A stretch of 64,000 bases of DNA from Chytridium lagenaria (GCA_025449115.1 JAHLKC010000073.1:1-64000); one strand, 5' to 3'. Positions 10,787 to 22,618 are shown, numbered from the stretch's first letter. The notes: generated from the sequence alone by a model not told the origin. Made by a program: numbers and translations.

Positions 10787-10942
10787 GTCCTTGAGTGATT
10801 GTCCTGGAAATTTCAAGAGAAACACAGCAAAAAACTAGGGATCTATGATAACACGGTCAAATGTATTTCAGATAGAATGTGTGCGGCTAGATACACGGGG
10901 TGGTATAGAACAAGGGTGTCATGCTGGTAAAGAGAAGAATGA

Positions 10943-11472
10943 TCACGATGATGGGGGTGACGGAGGTGCACAAGGCTCTGCACTCGGTCCGTCATGCTTA
11001 TGATCATGTCCACATCCCTTTTTGGTCTTCTTCTTTCGATGATTCTTAATCTTTGGTTGCCGTTCATAAGCATTTGGGCTGTCGCTCCCATCAGAATCTG
11101 ATGTGGATTCATCCGATGAGGAATCGCCAAACTGTCGTTGTGGATGAAAGATGCAGCAAACTATATTACCAAGCTTAGAATTCGAATGAATGGAGTGGAA
11201 GATGGGATACCTTTTGATGTCTTTCTTCCCATGCCTTCATTGTCTTCTACGTTAGATGCCCATTGCACTCTTCTAGACTCGACGGGACCTCCACGCAGGA
11301 ACAGTGAGCCTACAGTATCGGTGTGAGTTGATGTTGCTGTAGCTGTAACCGTTGCTGTTGTTGTAGCGGATGGTGTTGATGATATAGCAGTATGCTGTGT
11401 CATAGGTGATCGATGTGGTTGTTGTTGTTGTTGCTGCTGGTTATGCTGGCTGTCGCCCATGGTCATGGTCAT
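10943..11472 (-). CDS. Protein phosphatase 1 inhibitor-3 (PPP1R11/Ypi1)
   Basis: Inhibitor-3 binds and restrains PP1 in the nucleus. Exon 1 (11211-11472) begins MTMTMGDSQHN, then a Gln run and a Thr-rich section, and reaches RRVQWASNVEDNEGMGRKTS. This matches the family core KVEW...VDNEHMGRRSSK and includes the RVxF-type PP1 docking site (RVQW). A 50-nt intron (11161-11210) joins in phase to CCIFHPQRQFGDSSSDESTS, matching the family's CCxxxxPRxFGESS. The C-terminus has KKKTKKGCGHDHKHD, the conserved Cys/His cluster, and stops at 10943. Both exons are clean, making this one of the few undamaged models in the window. Confidence 0.92.
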
Positions 11473-11541
11473 GGTCTAGGATGTGTGAAGTATGATAGAA
11501 GAAGGGCTTGAATGCAAAGAATTTATTAATTACAAAATTTC

Positions 11542-12800
11542 ATGAAACTTCTCAATCACCGTCCACAAAGACATGAAACCATCGAAACCGACGGCCTCCT
11601 CTGGGGCCAAACCATCTCCACCATCCCATCCAACGCTGCTGCCACAACTTCGACATCTGCCCAACCATCACCTGCTCCTATTTCGAAACAGGGTGGCAAT
11701 CTGAGGAAGCCAAACTCAACCCCAAACAGGCAACCGTGACGGGCGGCACTCCCAATACCTCCAACAACGGAGGCACACCAAATGCCCAACGTCGTACCCC
11801 CAATCGTCCCAATGCCAACACCGGCAATCGCTCAGCTCAAAAGAAATCAGAAGCCACGGATCAGACTCCCTCAAAGGTTCGTCCTGCGAGCGCAAACGCT
11901 GCGGTTATGATCAAGGGAAGTGGGGAAGGTCGGAGGAGGAGAAAGTTGAAGGAGCAGGGAACAGCGAGTGCAAATGATGCGGAGTCTTCCTCAAATGAGG
12001 ATCATCGACAGTCCCCTGGATCGAGAAACTATATGCAGCTCGCGCAATCCGTCGATTCTTCAGCGAGGTTTGTTTTGGTACCTTCTTTTAAAATAGCTTA
12101 CCCACCTCTGAACAATTATACTTTCAGGAATCCCATCCGTCAACGTCGTCTCAGCGCTCCCGAACCCGCCTTTCTCCAGTCCGAACCTCGCTCTACCCAT
12201 TATGCTGGTGCCACCTTCCAGAACTCCCCTGCTGCCCACAATCTCCCTATCCCCGTTTTCAGTAGCACCAAAGACACACCGCGTGACAGCAAACCTCACG
12301 ACTCGCCTTCCTCTTCAATCCGCAGTAGCCGCTCCGTCATTCAGGAGGACAACATTTTCGCAATGGACGACATGGATACTCCCGAACAAGACCAATATCT
12401 CCGTCAGAAATCCCGTGATCTTCTCAGTCTTCTCAAAGCCGAGAAGCCAACCGCTCCACCTCCTTCTGTCTCTCCCGCGCCGCCCACTGTACCTACTGTA
12501 ACTTACCCTCAACCGAATTCCGTCACTGGATACCCCATGTCGTTTGTTCCTCAACCTATACCACCACAATTTGTTCAATACGGTCATCCCATGCCCTCAC
12601 ACTTGCCCATGCAACATCAACTTGGTCACTCGCAACCTCCGTACTTCAACAACCATCCTTTCCAGCCTATTCCTGTTCAGATGCCGGTTCCGGCCCCAAT
12701 ATCTCCGTTTCATGTTGCGCCGCAGCCTACTTCGCATTCTGCTGAGGTGTTGGGGGCTATGAGTCAGAACCTGAAGGACATGTTGAACATCAGAAACTAA
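11542..12800 (+). CDS. Edc1/PNRC-type decapping activator candidate
   Basis: A Pro/Ser/Asn-rich protein of about 410 residues. Its central motif STHYAGATFQNSPAAHNLPI corresponds to the short Dcp1-binding motif of yeast Edc1/Edc2 and animal PNRC proteins (YAGxxFxxSPxxxxLPxP), which stimulates mRNA decapping by Dcp2. The N-terminal frame (11542-11738) starts MKLLNHRPQRHETIETDGLL; a one-base shift near 11735 joins it to the long frame. A 60-nt intron (about 12069-12128, GTTTGT to TTTCAG) splits SSAR from NPIRQRRLSAPEP; it is stopless and a multiple of three. A C-terminal helix, DQYLRQKSRDLLSLLKAE, and the end SAEVLGAMSQNLKDMLNIRN may be further contacts. The assignment depends on one short motif. 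Confidence 0.6.
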
Positions 12801-13111
12801 ACGTTTCCGTATTTCTGGTGCCTTGTACTTTTCCGAATAATCCACTTCCACCCCACCCCTTGTTCCCCCCCGGGTCTCGCAGTTCCCTTTACGGCAAGCT
12901 CTGTGCTGTGAGAGTTCTATTGAGGTCCCTTTTTTTTTTTTTTTTTCTTTCTTTTCTTTTTTTTTGGAAGAGCACTTTCCCCCCTCTCGTTGCGTGCTCG
13001 TTGCAATAAAAGAACAGGCGTGTGATCCCACGATGCGTGAGAGCGATTCAAAAAATAGTAGAGCGAAAGATCTGGACATCCAAAAAAAAAAGAGAGAATT
13101 CAAAAAACGTC

Positions 13112-13654
13112 ATGGTAAATAGCCACAATCTTGCATGCCTACCCCATCCTACCTCATCGTAACCACTTCAACTAACCCCATGCATCGCTGTCTCTCATCG
13201 ATTAGAGCGCAGTTAGGATCTTGACTCAAGTCGTCGTCGTCGGAACCCAGATCTTTGGAAAGGCAGTCGTGGAGGCTTACCGCCAAGTTGCAGCCAGTTG
13301 AGTCCATCATCCCCATACATCGCTAACCCCGTCACTCAAAGATGCCGCCAAAAACGCTGCAGCAAGCGGTGGCTCGACCGGTGCAAATGCAATGAACTAC
13401 AAGATGGGCATGACACCCGAAGAAGCCATGCAGATCCTCAACATGAAAAGAGAGTTCAAGGCGGATGAATTGATAAAGGTTTATTTCTTCGCTTATGTTT
13501 CTGATGTTAACGGTTGGTGTAGAACTATGAACATTTGTTTAAAGTGAATGACCCGAAAAACGGAGGATCGCATTATTTGCAGTCAAAAGTGTTTAGAGCA
13601 AAGGAGAGATTGGATGCTGAGATTGCTGCAAACGCCCCAAAAACAAACGCATAA
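13112..13654 (+). CDS. PAM16: Mitochondrial import motor subunit PAM16 (TIM16)
   Basis: PAM16 is the J-like protein that controls PAM18/Hsp70 in the presequence translocase motor on the matrix side of the inner membrane. Exons: 13112-13114 (only ATG), 13206-13296, 13342-13478 and 13523-13654; all phases close. The protein starts [19 protein letters not shown], continues [12 protein letters not shown] and [20 protein letters not shown], and ends in the J-like domain [20 protein letters not shown] with [13 protein letters not shown]. The segment KVNDPKNGG replaces the HPD motif, as expected for PAM16. The initiator ATG is followed at once by a 91-nt intron, so the first exon holds just the start codon plus the 5' UTR. 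Confidence 0.95.
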
Positions 13655-14133
13655 TAGCTCCCGGCTGCATTCATCCCCAAACCTCCTCCTTCCACCAACG
13701 CTTTTTCTCGCACCTCTCACGATTCGCCTCCGCCTCTTTGGATCGATATTATTTATTATGAACGGAACTTCCTGACTGTTCTAGGGATGTTTTTGAAGAG
13801 ACGGAGGCCATTCTATTTACTTCCTTTTTTCTACCATCCCGCCATCTCCACATCGGAACGCATGGCACCGCACACAGAAAATACAAACATTTTTTGATTA
13901 TCTGTGCTTTCCCTTAATATGATTATTGTATTCTTTGACCCCCTTTCTTCTGACCATAACCCCGCCATCTCCAATGGATATGCATGGCAACAAACAGAAA
14001 TACAAACAATTTCATTCTACGTTTTAATGAATAACGATCATGGGACTTTTTCCCCTACTCGAAAAAACATACTACGATCATTCCAATGAATAAATACAAA
14101 CATGACGACACGCACACGAAAAAAGGGGAACTT
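13655..14133. other. Intergenic region with an internal diverged duplication
   Basis: No gene is seen. Two related segments, about 13834-13891 and 13953-14010, share CCCGCCATCTCC, a CATGGCA box and CAGAAATACAAACA-type sequence, about 119 bp apart. This looks like an old local duplication in the facing 3' regions of PAM16 and NOP53. Confidence 0.5.
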
Positions 14134-16096
14134 TTACTTCTTGAACTTTTTAAGAGTTTCAAGATCGAACCGCTTGTAATCGTGATTCTCTGTTTCCTTG
14201 CGCTTGTATCGGAGTCTCCGGCTACATAGAAAGGGCATTAATGGTAAAGCAATAAAGAAGAAAAGGGTTCCTGCATACCCGCGAGCAACTCTCGTCTCGA
14301 TGATGGAGCGTTCTTGAAGACTGGTAAAGCGGTCTTGCAGAATGTTTCCTTCAGGCTAAGAATAAAGTCGTGTTAGTTGGGGTATGATAATCATTAGACT
14401 TGCCTTCAACTTTCGGAGTCCCTGAGTTATTTCCTCAGTGAGCTTGATTTCCAAGGGTTTCGGCTTAAACCTGCAACGGTAAGTATAATTTTGCATAAAG
14501 TGGGTAATCGTTAACACTTACAGAATAGGCCCTATCCTCTTTGGCTTATCCTTGTTATCCGCAACATTCTTCTTCTTTGCCAACTGCGTCTCCACAGCCT
14601 GTGAGATCTCCGGAAGCCTTTACAATACATCAGCATGCAAAACTCGAAGCTCCAATGTAGCAAAAAAACTTACTTGCTCAATTGCTGCAACAAATCCTTC
14701 TCCTGCCTCTTTCTCTCCTCCTCCAACGCAAGCTTCTTCTTCTTCTCCTCCTTCTTCCTCTCGGCTTTAGTCTTTCGTTTCATTTCCGCAGCCTTCTTCT
14801 CCGGGGTGTCTTCCGCTACAGTCTCCTCCTCCTCCTCCTCATCTGAATCAAAGTACGTCTCGTCATCCTACAGCTTCATTAAAATTTCCCCTTTAAATTA
14901 TAAAAGGTATTACCAAGTCGTCAAGCTCAGGTGGGTATGACATTTGTTTTTGGAACCGCTCCTTTTCGCTCTCCTTTTTGATTTCAACGTCTAATGCTTT
15001 TCCAAGGAGTTCCTGTGGGGCTGGTGAGATAAGAACCAAAAGGAAAGCAAACCTGGTGGTCGTCAAAGGTTGGGTTGTAGGAGGCTCCGGGGGCGGCGAC
15101 ACGAACGGCGGGGACATGGGCTGGAAGTTCTTTCGGAAGTTTGGGTTTCTGTACGATAATAGATTGTTGAGTTTTTGATTATGCGTGTGAAAAGAGCCTA
15201 CCTTGACTGCGCGGACTTGAGTATGTTCAAGGTATTCAGTTTCAGGAGTCACTACATCGCCAAACGAACGTCAGAACCAAGATCCTATCCCCATCACCAA
15301 CTTACCCTCCTCCTTCTCCTCCACCCCCCACATATCCTTCATCCCCTCCACACTCTTCCTCTTCTTTCCAGCTCCCACATCATTCGGGTGAATAGCCAAC
15401 CTCCGTTTCGCCATTTCCTCCACCTTGGTCTTTACAGCTTTTGACACGAATTTACGCTTTCCTCCAGGTACTTCGGGCTCAATGGTCACGGTGGTCTTCT
15501 TTTTACCGGTTTGATCGATGGGGGAGTTGATGGCGGATTGAGGTTGAAGGATTTCGTCGACGCGGAGACGTTTGTGTTTAAGGGATTGACGGACTGGGAC
15601 GACGTGTTAAAAGTGTGACCAGGCGATGATAAGAAAAACCGTACCTTTGGCGTCTCCGGCTTTATCAATTGTGAAAAGAGCATCGTTTGCACGTTCGTGG
15701 AGCTTTCCGCTACAACAAAATGACAATAGTCAGCTCGTTGATTTCTTAACAGCCCTAGCATCCCATGCCGATCGTCCAAAACGTCTTCAACCCAAACACA
15801 CTCAGTAAAGAGACTCACCCCAGCCGCTCCTCAACTCTCTGCTGTTCCAAACTCTCCTCAACAACTGTCAAATCAATGTTCTTGACCCATGCCTTCTTCC
15901 CCTTTCTTGATCCCTTGTTCTTCATATTGCCTTCCTTTTTTGTTGTTTCGAGGGCATCCTTGGGAACTTTAGATTTTAAATCGAGAGTGATGAAGTCTGA
16001 GGATGGTTTGGGGGTGCTGGAAGTGGTGGTTGTGATGGATTTTTTTGATGGTGACTTCTTTGTGGATGATGGAGTGATGGTCTTTGAAGGTGCCAT
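14134..16096 (-). CDS. NOP53: Ribosome biogenesis protein NOP53 (GLTSCR2 family)
   Basis: NOP53 recruits the exosome-Mtr4 machinery to late pre-60S particles in the nucleolus. The start at 16096 gives MAPSKTITPSSTKKSPSKKS, then KGKKAWVKNIDLTVVEESLE and QQRVEERL, close to the arch-binding region of the family. The middle contains KLHERANDALFTIDKAGD, AVKTKVEEMAKRRL and GASYNPTFDDHQELLGKALD, the last a family hallmark (SYNPTFEDHQ). After an acidic and a Lys-rich coiled stretch, the C-terminus reads LRKLKPEGNILQDRFTSLQE and RRLRYKRKETENHDYKRFDL, matching LKPEGNILxDRFKSxQ. At least seven short introns are needed. An upstream in-frame extension coding a Phe run from a poly-A tract was not used as start. 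Confidence 0.88.
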
Positions 16097-16797
16097 GATC
16101 GCTTTGTTGAGGGTGGACACACAAAAAAAAAAAAAAAAAAAGGATACTGTTTTTGGCTTTGACAAACACGGTGTCGATGGAGACCGTGGTTGAGTTGAGG
16201 GGTTGCTGCTGTTACATGGGAGTGGAAGCGGCATTCGTAATGAGTCATATCCTCGGGTAGCATTCTCTGCAGTCTGAATTTCATAGGTGGAATAGCTTTT
16301 ACATTTTACCCGGGATATCTGAGTGGGTTGGGACATGGAACGAGACCTAGGGCTTTTACATCCATGGTTTTACTCTTCTAGATGATTTAATTGATAGTAT
16401 CGTGGTGTTGATCCTGTAAAAGATTAAAGATACATCTTTGTCAACTTCGCCACCACCCTTCACTGTAAAGTTTCACTCGCCAAAGAAGTATATATCTTCA
16501 AAACTGTGTTTATACAGTTTTTTGTTAGCGTCATGTGCAAAGCGCAGCGCGTAAGCCTTCAGCTAATATATATTTGTTCGATTTCCTCGAATAATAAACA
16601 GTTGCCGTGGCAGTGTCTTTCCTCCCATTTCTTGCTTAGTGTCAATGACAAGAACGTATAGATTCCACGCGTATCTGTTACCTGTAAAATCTATCGTATC
16701 GTAATATGATGTTTAAGAGGATGATCATGATAGCCTGCCGTGTTTTATTTAGCGCATGCTTAACCAAGCGATCCTTAAAAAAGTTCGAAGTAGGATA
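16097..16797. other. Divergent promoter region between NOP53 and the aldo-keto reductase
   Basis: About 700 bp between two divergent starts. A poly-A tract lies at about 16121-16141. No conserved reading frame is visible; the stretch from about 16380 to 16790 is AT-rich and probably holds both promoters. Confidence 0.5.
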
Positions 16798-18120
16798 ATG
16801 ACAACTTTGGGGCGGATTGGGTTTGGGACTTACAGGTTAAAGGAGAAACACTTAGGTGAGGCTTGCAGCGATAAGCAAAGGCATGCATAGTTTATGTGTT
16901 GAATGAATTCATCAAATTGGGCTATAAGATCGCAATCACTTGAACCCCATTGACACAATTTTCTTTCCCAAGAGATGCTTTGACGCATGCCTTTGCCGTC
17001 GGGTAAGAAACCAATAACTATATCCATTCCATTTATTGACATTGCTGATATTCGTCTTTGAAGGTATCGATCTATTGATACAGCGCAAGTCTACAAAAAC
17101 GAAGCCGATGTTGGTGCATTCCTTCAATCCCAACTCGAAGCTGGCGACCTTACCCGAACTGACGTTTTCATCACCACAAAAATCGGTATGAATCCCTAAC
17201 CGCCACTCTGGATATTTGTTAAGCCCTCGCAGCACCAGCAAACCAAGGTTCCGAAAGAGCTCACGACTCCATCCTCGAATCCCTCCGGAAACTGAATCTT
17301 GAATGTAAACAACCCATCTCGTTCTCTTGCTCATAGCTGTTCGTTAGACATTGACCTCGTCCTTATTCACTGGCCTGGTTCCTCTGGCCTCAAACCCCAC
17401 GACACGCAAAATATTGCGCGTAGAAAACAAACATGGCAACCCTCGAACGCCTCACGACAACGCCGATTGCACTTGAAGCAAACGGTGAAGAACGTGTAAG
17501 AGTGAAAGCGATTGGTGTGAGTAATTATGAGGCAAAACATATACTAGAGTTATTGGAGTACGCTGTTGTCAAGCTGCAGTGAATCAGGTATGTATGTTTT
17601 GTTGAAAGCGGTTGATGGTTTTTAAGGTTGAATTGCATCCGTTGTATGGGTGTAAGGAGTTATGGAAGGTTTGTGACGAGAATGGTATTCAGGTTCAGGC
17701 TTATTCGTCGTTGGGAGAAGGAAACCTCGTGCGGAGAGAGTACTTGGAGAATACTATTTCGGTCATGGAATCCGACTTGCTGATGTCGTGGATGATGTGC
17801 TGGGACGGTATCCTGGGATGACTGTCGCTCAACTGATGTTGAGATGGGCGTTACAGCATGGGATAGCGGTTATACCTAAGTCGTCAAATGTGGAGCGGAT
17901 AAAGGAGAATTGGGGGGCTGGGAGAGGATTGGTATGGGGTGAGGGCGAGAAGGAGAATAAGGGATTTCGGTTGAGTGATAAGGTAGGCTTTATTGTTTGA
18001 ATGTGTTTGGAATACGGCTGATGGGACTATTAGGATATGAGCATTTTGGATAACTTAACGACGACGGGAGGGTTTCTTCCTGTCAAGTTTTGCTGGAATC
18101 CAGACAAGGTGCATGATAGG
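16798..18120 (+). CDS. Aldo-keto reductase
   Basis: Aldo-keto reductases are NADPH-dependent (alpha/beta)8-barrel enzymes acting on aldehydes and ketones. Exon 1 reads MTTLGRIGFGTYRLKEKHL, the family's opening strand. Later exons give ALTHAFAVGYRSIDTAQVYK with NEADVG, containing the catalytic Asp and Tyr; then FITTKI, IDLVLIHWPGSSGLKPHDTQ with the active-site His, AIGVSNYEAKHILELL, VNQVELHPLYGCKELWKVCD, AYSSLGEGN and AVIPKSSNVERIKEN, the cofactor-binding segment. The end is FLPVKFCWNPDKVHD, after which the expected stop is missing by one base. Frame breaks at about 17432 (TGGCAACCC), 17570 and 17720 interrupt it. Substrate cannot be told. It could be a decaying copy, but the same kind of error occurs in essential genes here. 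Confidence 0.8.
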
Positions 18121-19166
18121 CTCATAACTTTTTTTCTTTGGCGGACATTTTCAATTTGGTTGAATGGATCTCATTTAATCTCCATTGAAAGTATAATAAG
18201 GAGACGAACATGCATTTTGTGTGGTTTTAAGTATACCAAGGGTCATCAACTCTGTAGACATGATTCCTGATTCTTTTACTGTGTTTACTTTTTTTCTTTA
18301 AAAACGCAATGCGATCGTAAAGAGAAAAACGGGATGTTGGTTTGAGATATAAGTTGACGTCTATAATCATTACGCTTTTTTTTTTTTTTTTTTTTTTTTA
18401 CCAAAAGAAAAAATGGCTTAAAAGGTCGCAGTTGACGCTTCCCCGTCCTTCTTCGCAAAACTTTGAATGCAAAATCCAGATTTGGATAATCATAAGAACT
18501 TCCTCCATATGGCTAAACGACAACGAAGGCATGGACGAGCTGGTATACCATAATCAATGCTTATCCAAACTTTACTAGTTCCCACTTCAATGACAGTATC
18601 GCATTTACGCAAGTTTTTAAGAAACAGCTTTTCACTGTGTGAGCCTTTCGCGCTGATTTGTTGGTGATTGAAAAAGCGTAAAGGCTCTCTGCACAGTCAA
18701 TGCACCGTTATCTTATCTTGCTCCCTCTTTGACCACTTGCATGCCATCCATTCATCCATTCATGCACAGCTCCTCGGCTCGACCTGACCTCATTCTTTCC
18801 CCTTTGACACTCTGTACTCCACGTCACCAAACTCCTCACTGATCGTCGCGTGTTTTTCCTCTCATTTCTGCCGTCGTCGCACCCTGTGAATGTGTGTCGT
18901 CATCACTGATGATGAAAAAAAGATTTAAAGTCACGCGTGTGACATTTATAGGGAATAGAAGGGCAAGTGAGGAGTAATACCAACCCGGCATCTTCCGATA
19001 ATGGATGCAATCAATCACCATGTCCACTGTTAAATATTCAAGAAATTCTCTTTTTCTTTAAAAGATTATAATTTCGTCACTCTTAGGCTTCATTCCCCAT
19101 CTACACCACCACCACACCACCACACTCCCACACACACACAACACACACACACGCGCCACCTTCATC
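18121..19166. other. Intergenic region upstream of isocitrate lyase
   Basis: About 1 kb without a convincing gene. A poly-T run lies at about 18377-18399. Just before the isocitrate lyase start is a CA-rich simple repeat (about 19100-19155, CACACACAC units), within the likely promoter or 5' UTR. Confidence 0.5.
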
Positions 19167-21236
19167 ATGTCGTCAGCACAGTTTGTTGCAGAGGAGCAGA
19201 GGATCTTTGAGGAGCAGGTCTCCCAGGTCAAATCCTGGTTCAAGTCGGATCGTTTCAAGCTCGTCACCCGTCCCTACACTGCCGAGGATGGTCTGTAATC
19301 CCTTCAACCTTTCAATCCGTCGTTCACGCTTGGCGCGTTCTCTGTCTATCCCGTTTTTGATCTCCTTGTTCCTCGTGTGATCACTAACTGTATCCACTTT
19401 TATCCGTACGCAACCACTATGGACTCTTGATCACCCATGCATGGTTCTTTCATACAATACAGTCGTCTCCAAGAGGGGCACTCTCCCCCTCGACTTTGCC
19501 TCCAACCACCAGGCAAAGAAGCTCTGGAAGCTCCTCAAGGCACACCACGCCAACAAGACTGCTTCGCGCACCTATGGTTCCCTTGACCCCATCCAGGTTG
19601 CGCAGATGGGCAAGTACCTCGACACCATCTACGTTTCTGGATGGCAATGCTCTTCAACTGCTTCCACCTCCAACGAGCCTGGACCCGATCTGGCTGACTA
19701 CCCCATGGTGAGTAGACGGTTTCCTTGCGTTGACCAAAGTGAAACTTGCTTCTATTGTTTGATTCTCGGTTTCGCTTTTTCATTATTCATTCTTACTAAC
19801 CATTCTTACGAACGTAACAGGATACCGTCCCCAACAAGGTCGAGCATCTCTTCTTTGCCCAACTCTTCCACGACCGCAAGCAGCGTGAACAAAGGTTGAA
19901 CATGACCGCCGCCGAACGTCAAGCCACCCCCTACACCGACTTCCTCCGCCCCATCATTGCCGACGCCGACACTGGTCACGGCGGTATCACCGCCACCATG
20001 AAGCTTGCCAAGATGTTTGTCGAGCGTGGTGCCGCCGGTATCCACGTGGAGGACCAGATGGCTGGTACAAAGAAGTGCGGCCACATGGCTGGAAAGGTCC
20101 TCGTCCCCGTCCAAGAACACATTAACCGTCTTGTTGCTATCCGTCTTCATTTGATATCCTTGGCGTTGAGAACGTTGTTGTTGCTCGTACTGACGCTGAG
20201 GCTGCGACTTTGATCACCTCCAACATTGACCGTCGTGACCACCCCTTCATCATTGGATCCACCAACCCCCACCTCAAGCCCCTTGCCGAGACCATGGATG
20301 CTGCCCAGGCTGCCGGAAAGACCGGCGAGGCTCTTCAGGCTGTTGAGGACGAGTGGGTCGCCAAGGCCGGTCTCAAGCTCTACTCTGTCGCCGTCGCCGA
20401 GGCTCTCACCGCCGCTGGCAAGGACCCCAAGGAGTTCCTCGCCAAGTCCGCCAATCTTTCCAACGCCGAGGCTCGTCTCCTTGCCAAGGCGCACGGTGTC
20501 GACCCCTTCTGGGACTGGGATGCCCCCCGTGTGCGTGAGGGTTACTACCGTTACGAGGGTGGTACCAAGGCTTGCACTTCCCGTGCCATTGCCTACGCTG
20601 CCTACGCTGATCTTCTCTGGATGGAGACCAAGAGCCCAATCTACTCGCAGGCAAAGGAGTTCTCGGAGGGTGTTCTTGCGGCTCACCCCGAGATTATGCT
20701 TGCTTACAACCTTTCCCCGTCGTTCAACTGGGATGCTGCAGGCATGTCTGACAACCAGATCAGGACCTTCATTGATGATCTCGGCAAACTCGGCTTTGTC
20801 TGGCAGTTCATTACTCTTGCTGGTGTAAGTTGCACATTATTGTGAACTTTAGCCTTTTGCTATAACCTCGCTATAACCTCATGATTAAATATTTGGCTTT
20901 TCATTATTCTAGTTCCACTCGGACGCCCTCATCACCGACCTCTTTGCTCGTGACTACGCCTCCCGCGGTATGCTCGCCTATGTCGAGGGTATCCAGCGTA
21001 TGGAACGTAAGAACGGTGTCGAGACCCTTGCCCACCAAAAATGGTCTGGTGCCGAGTACTACGACAACCTCAGTAAGTTTTCATCCTCACCTTCTCGTCG
21101 TCCTTCCGGTCTCGCAATCATTATCTCTAACTCCCTCTTTTTTTCATTTCTAGTCAAAACCGTACAGGGAGGTGTCGCTTCCACCGCTGCCATGGGCAAG
21201 GGTGTCACCGAGACCCAATTCAAGGCCAAGATCTAA
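19167..21236 (+). CDS. ICL1: Isocitrate lyase (glyoxylate cycle)
   Basis: Isocitrate lyase splits isocitrate to succinate and glyoxylate, allowing growth on acetate or fatty acids; in fungi it is usually peroxisomal. Five exons: 19167-19290, 19463-19707, 19821-20824, 20913-21072 and 21154-21236, all with in-phase GT-AG introns. Motifs include [20 protein letters not shown] (metal/substrate region), the catalytic signature KKCGHMAGK, and [17 protein letters not shown]. The protein ends FKAKI, so the terminal tripeptide is AKI, close to but not a classical SKL/AKL targeting signal. A single missing base at about 20149 breaks the frame; restoring it gives [20 protein letters not shown], highly conserved in the family. 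The coding sequence is GC-richer and strongly C-ending in third positions compared with its neighbours, as for a highly expressed gene. Confidence 0.97.
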
Positions 21237-21530
21237 TCAACATTTTTCTCTCTTTCATAAAAGCCCTTTGTTTTTTCTCTTTGCGGCTTGATATCATTTT
21301 TAAATTTTCTCCGTCTCATCTTTATTTCTTCGTAACATTATTGGGGGTGGTCTCGTAGTTTCTTGTATCGTGGAATCTGTTGTTTCTTTGTGGGAGGATT
21401 TTGATTCTCAATTGCGCTTTTGGTATGCTGGCGATTTAACGTTATATGGTCATTCATGTTTGTTCAGGAAGACAAGAAATACAGCTGATAACTCCACTTT
21501 CAGTAGTGTGTCCGTTTTTTTTGAAAAAGA

Positions 21531-21592
21531 CTCGAGTCGTTTTTGTTATTTCGGTAAAAAAAAGAATAACGAAATAACAAAAACGACTCGAG
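21531..21592. repeat. Perfect 23-bp inverted repeat with 16-bp loop
   Basis: Arm 21531-21553 starts CTCGAGTCGTTTTTGTTATT and is repeated without mismatch as its reverse complement at 21570-21592. The 16-bp loop is A-rich. The next bases on both sides do not pair. It lies about 300 bp after the isocitrate lyase stop, in DNA with no gene. It could be a transcript-end hairpin, a small-RNA precursor or a relic of a foldback element. Confidence 0.9.
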
Positions 21593-22590
21593 ATACATAT
21601 AAAAAAGCATTAACAGAAATTAAAAAAAGAGAAATGATCGAGTTAGTTTGAGCTGTGGAGGATTGCAGAATTGGATTGATTCGTAACCACATCTCGTTCG
21701 GAACGGCACTGCCTGTGAACACGTGTGTTTGTGGGTACAGTCTCTTAGATTTACGGCTTTAAACTTAGAGAGAAATGAGGTACGCATGGAAGCGCGACAA
21801 GAATTGGTACGATAAGGGTGTGGATGCTAAAGACTCTCAACAGAATTATGCTTTAATATGCCAGCAGTGTTTTGAGCATAACGGATTGTATTGCCCAGTA
21901 AAAACAGGACGAGGAGTAAGTCTTGCAAGTTCAATTTGTTATAGGGCACTTGGGCACTTCTTTTTTTTTTTTTCTTTTTTGCTTTCAATACCAGAGACAA
22001 AAAGTATGAATAAGAATATGTACACACAGTAAAAAGAAAAGCTCCTATGCATTTGGAGATTATGTTAATAAATAATAACTAGGAAAAAAAAAAAGGAATA
22101 TAAAGTACGCGTGTTCAGGAATATAAAAGTAGTAAGAAGCAATGCCATATATATAATAGCAAATCGCATTATTGCTTGTGTGTTGTGGGTTTACTGCCAG
22201 ATGAATAACTATGGAAATGAATGTGATTGGTGGGATGGTTAGCTATTAAATAATAATAAATAAATAAATATAAAAAGAAGTAAAGAACTCTTTTAGAGCC
22301 GAGAGCCTTCTGGATTTATTAATAATTAAATTTAAATAAATAAATAAATAAATAATAAATAGATAAAAGAATCGGATTAACATGATTGGACGATCGAAGG
22401 TTCTTCATGGTCATTTTCCGAAAGGAAATTATATGGTTACACAAGCTATGGGGGAGGAGTTGAAGTGAGTGAATGTGAATGAGTAATATTTAATAAATAA
22501 GATTGTGAGAGAGAAAGATGATAAATACCACTCATTAGGTGAATATATAGTTAGTTACCAAATAGGTAAAATATTTTATAGGTATTTACA
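21593..22590. other. AT-rich intergenic region left of the transposon
   Basis: About 1 kb of low-complexity DNA with poly-T (about 21961-21974) and AAAT tetranucleotide repeats (about 22255-22265 and 22334-22360). No gene is supported. The transposon is inserted at a TA at its right end. Confidence 0.6.
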
Positions 22591-22592
22591 TA

Positions 22593-22618
22593 CAGTGCGT
22601 GACACTAAGAGTCATCCA
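22593..22618 (+). repeat. Left terminal inverted repeat of the transposon
   Basis: 26 bp starting CAGTGCGTGACACTAAGAGT, preceded by TA (22591-22592). It is identical to the reverse complement of 27852-27877. A poly-A run follows it directly, and similarity to the other end stops there. Confidence 0.97.

Noticed and set aside
16097..16336. N-terminal extension of NOP53 starting MSQPTQISRVKCKS
   Set aside because: It runs through a poly-A tract giving a Phe run and has no similarity to the family; MAPSKTITPSS is a better start.
16798..18120. Aldo-keto reductase as a pseudogene
   Set aside because: It has several frame breaks, but so do essential single-copy genes in this window; all active-site motifs are intact, so sequence error explains it better.
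20147..20686. Long minus-strand reading frame opposite isocitrate lyase
   Set aside because: It is a shadow of a GC-rich, codon-biased gene; the protein is a Gly/Leu/Val mix without any family match.
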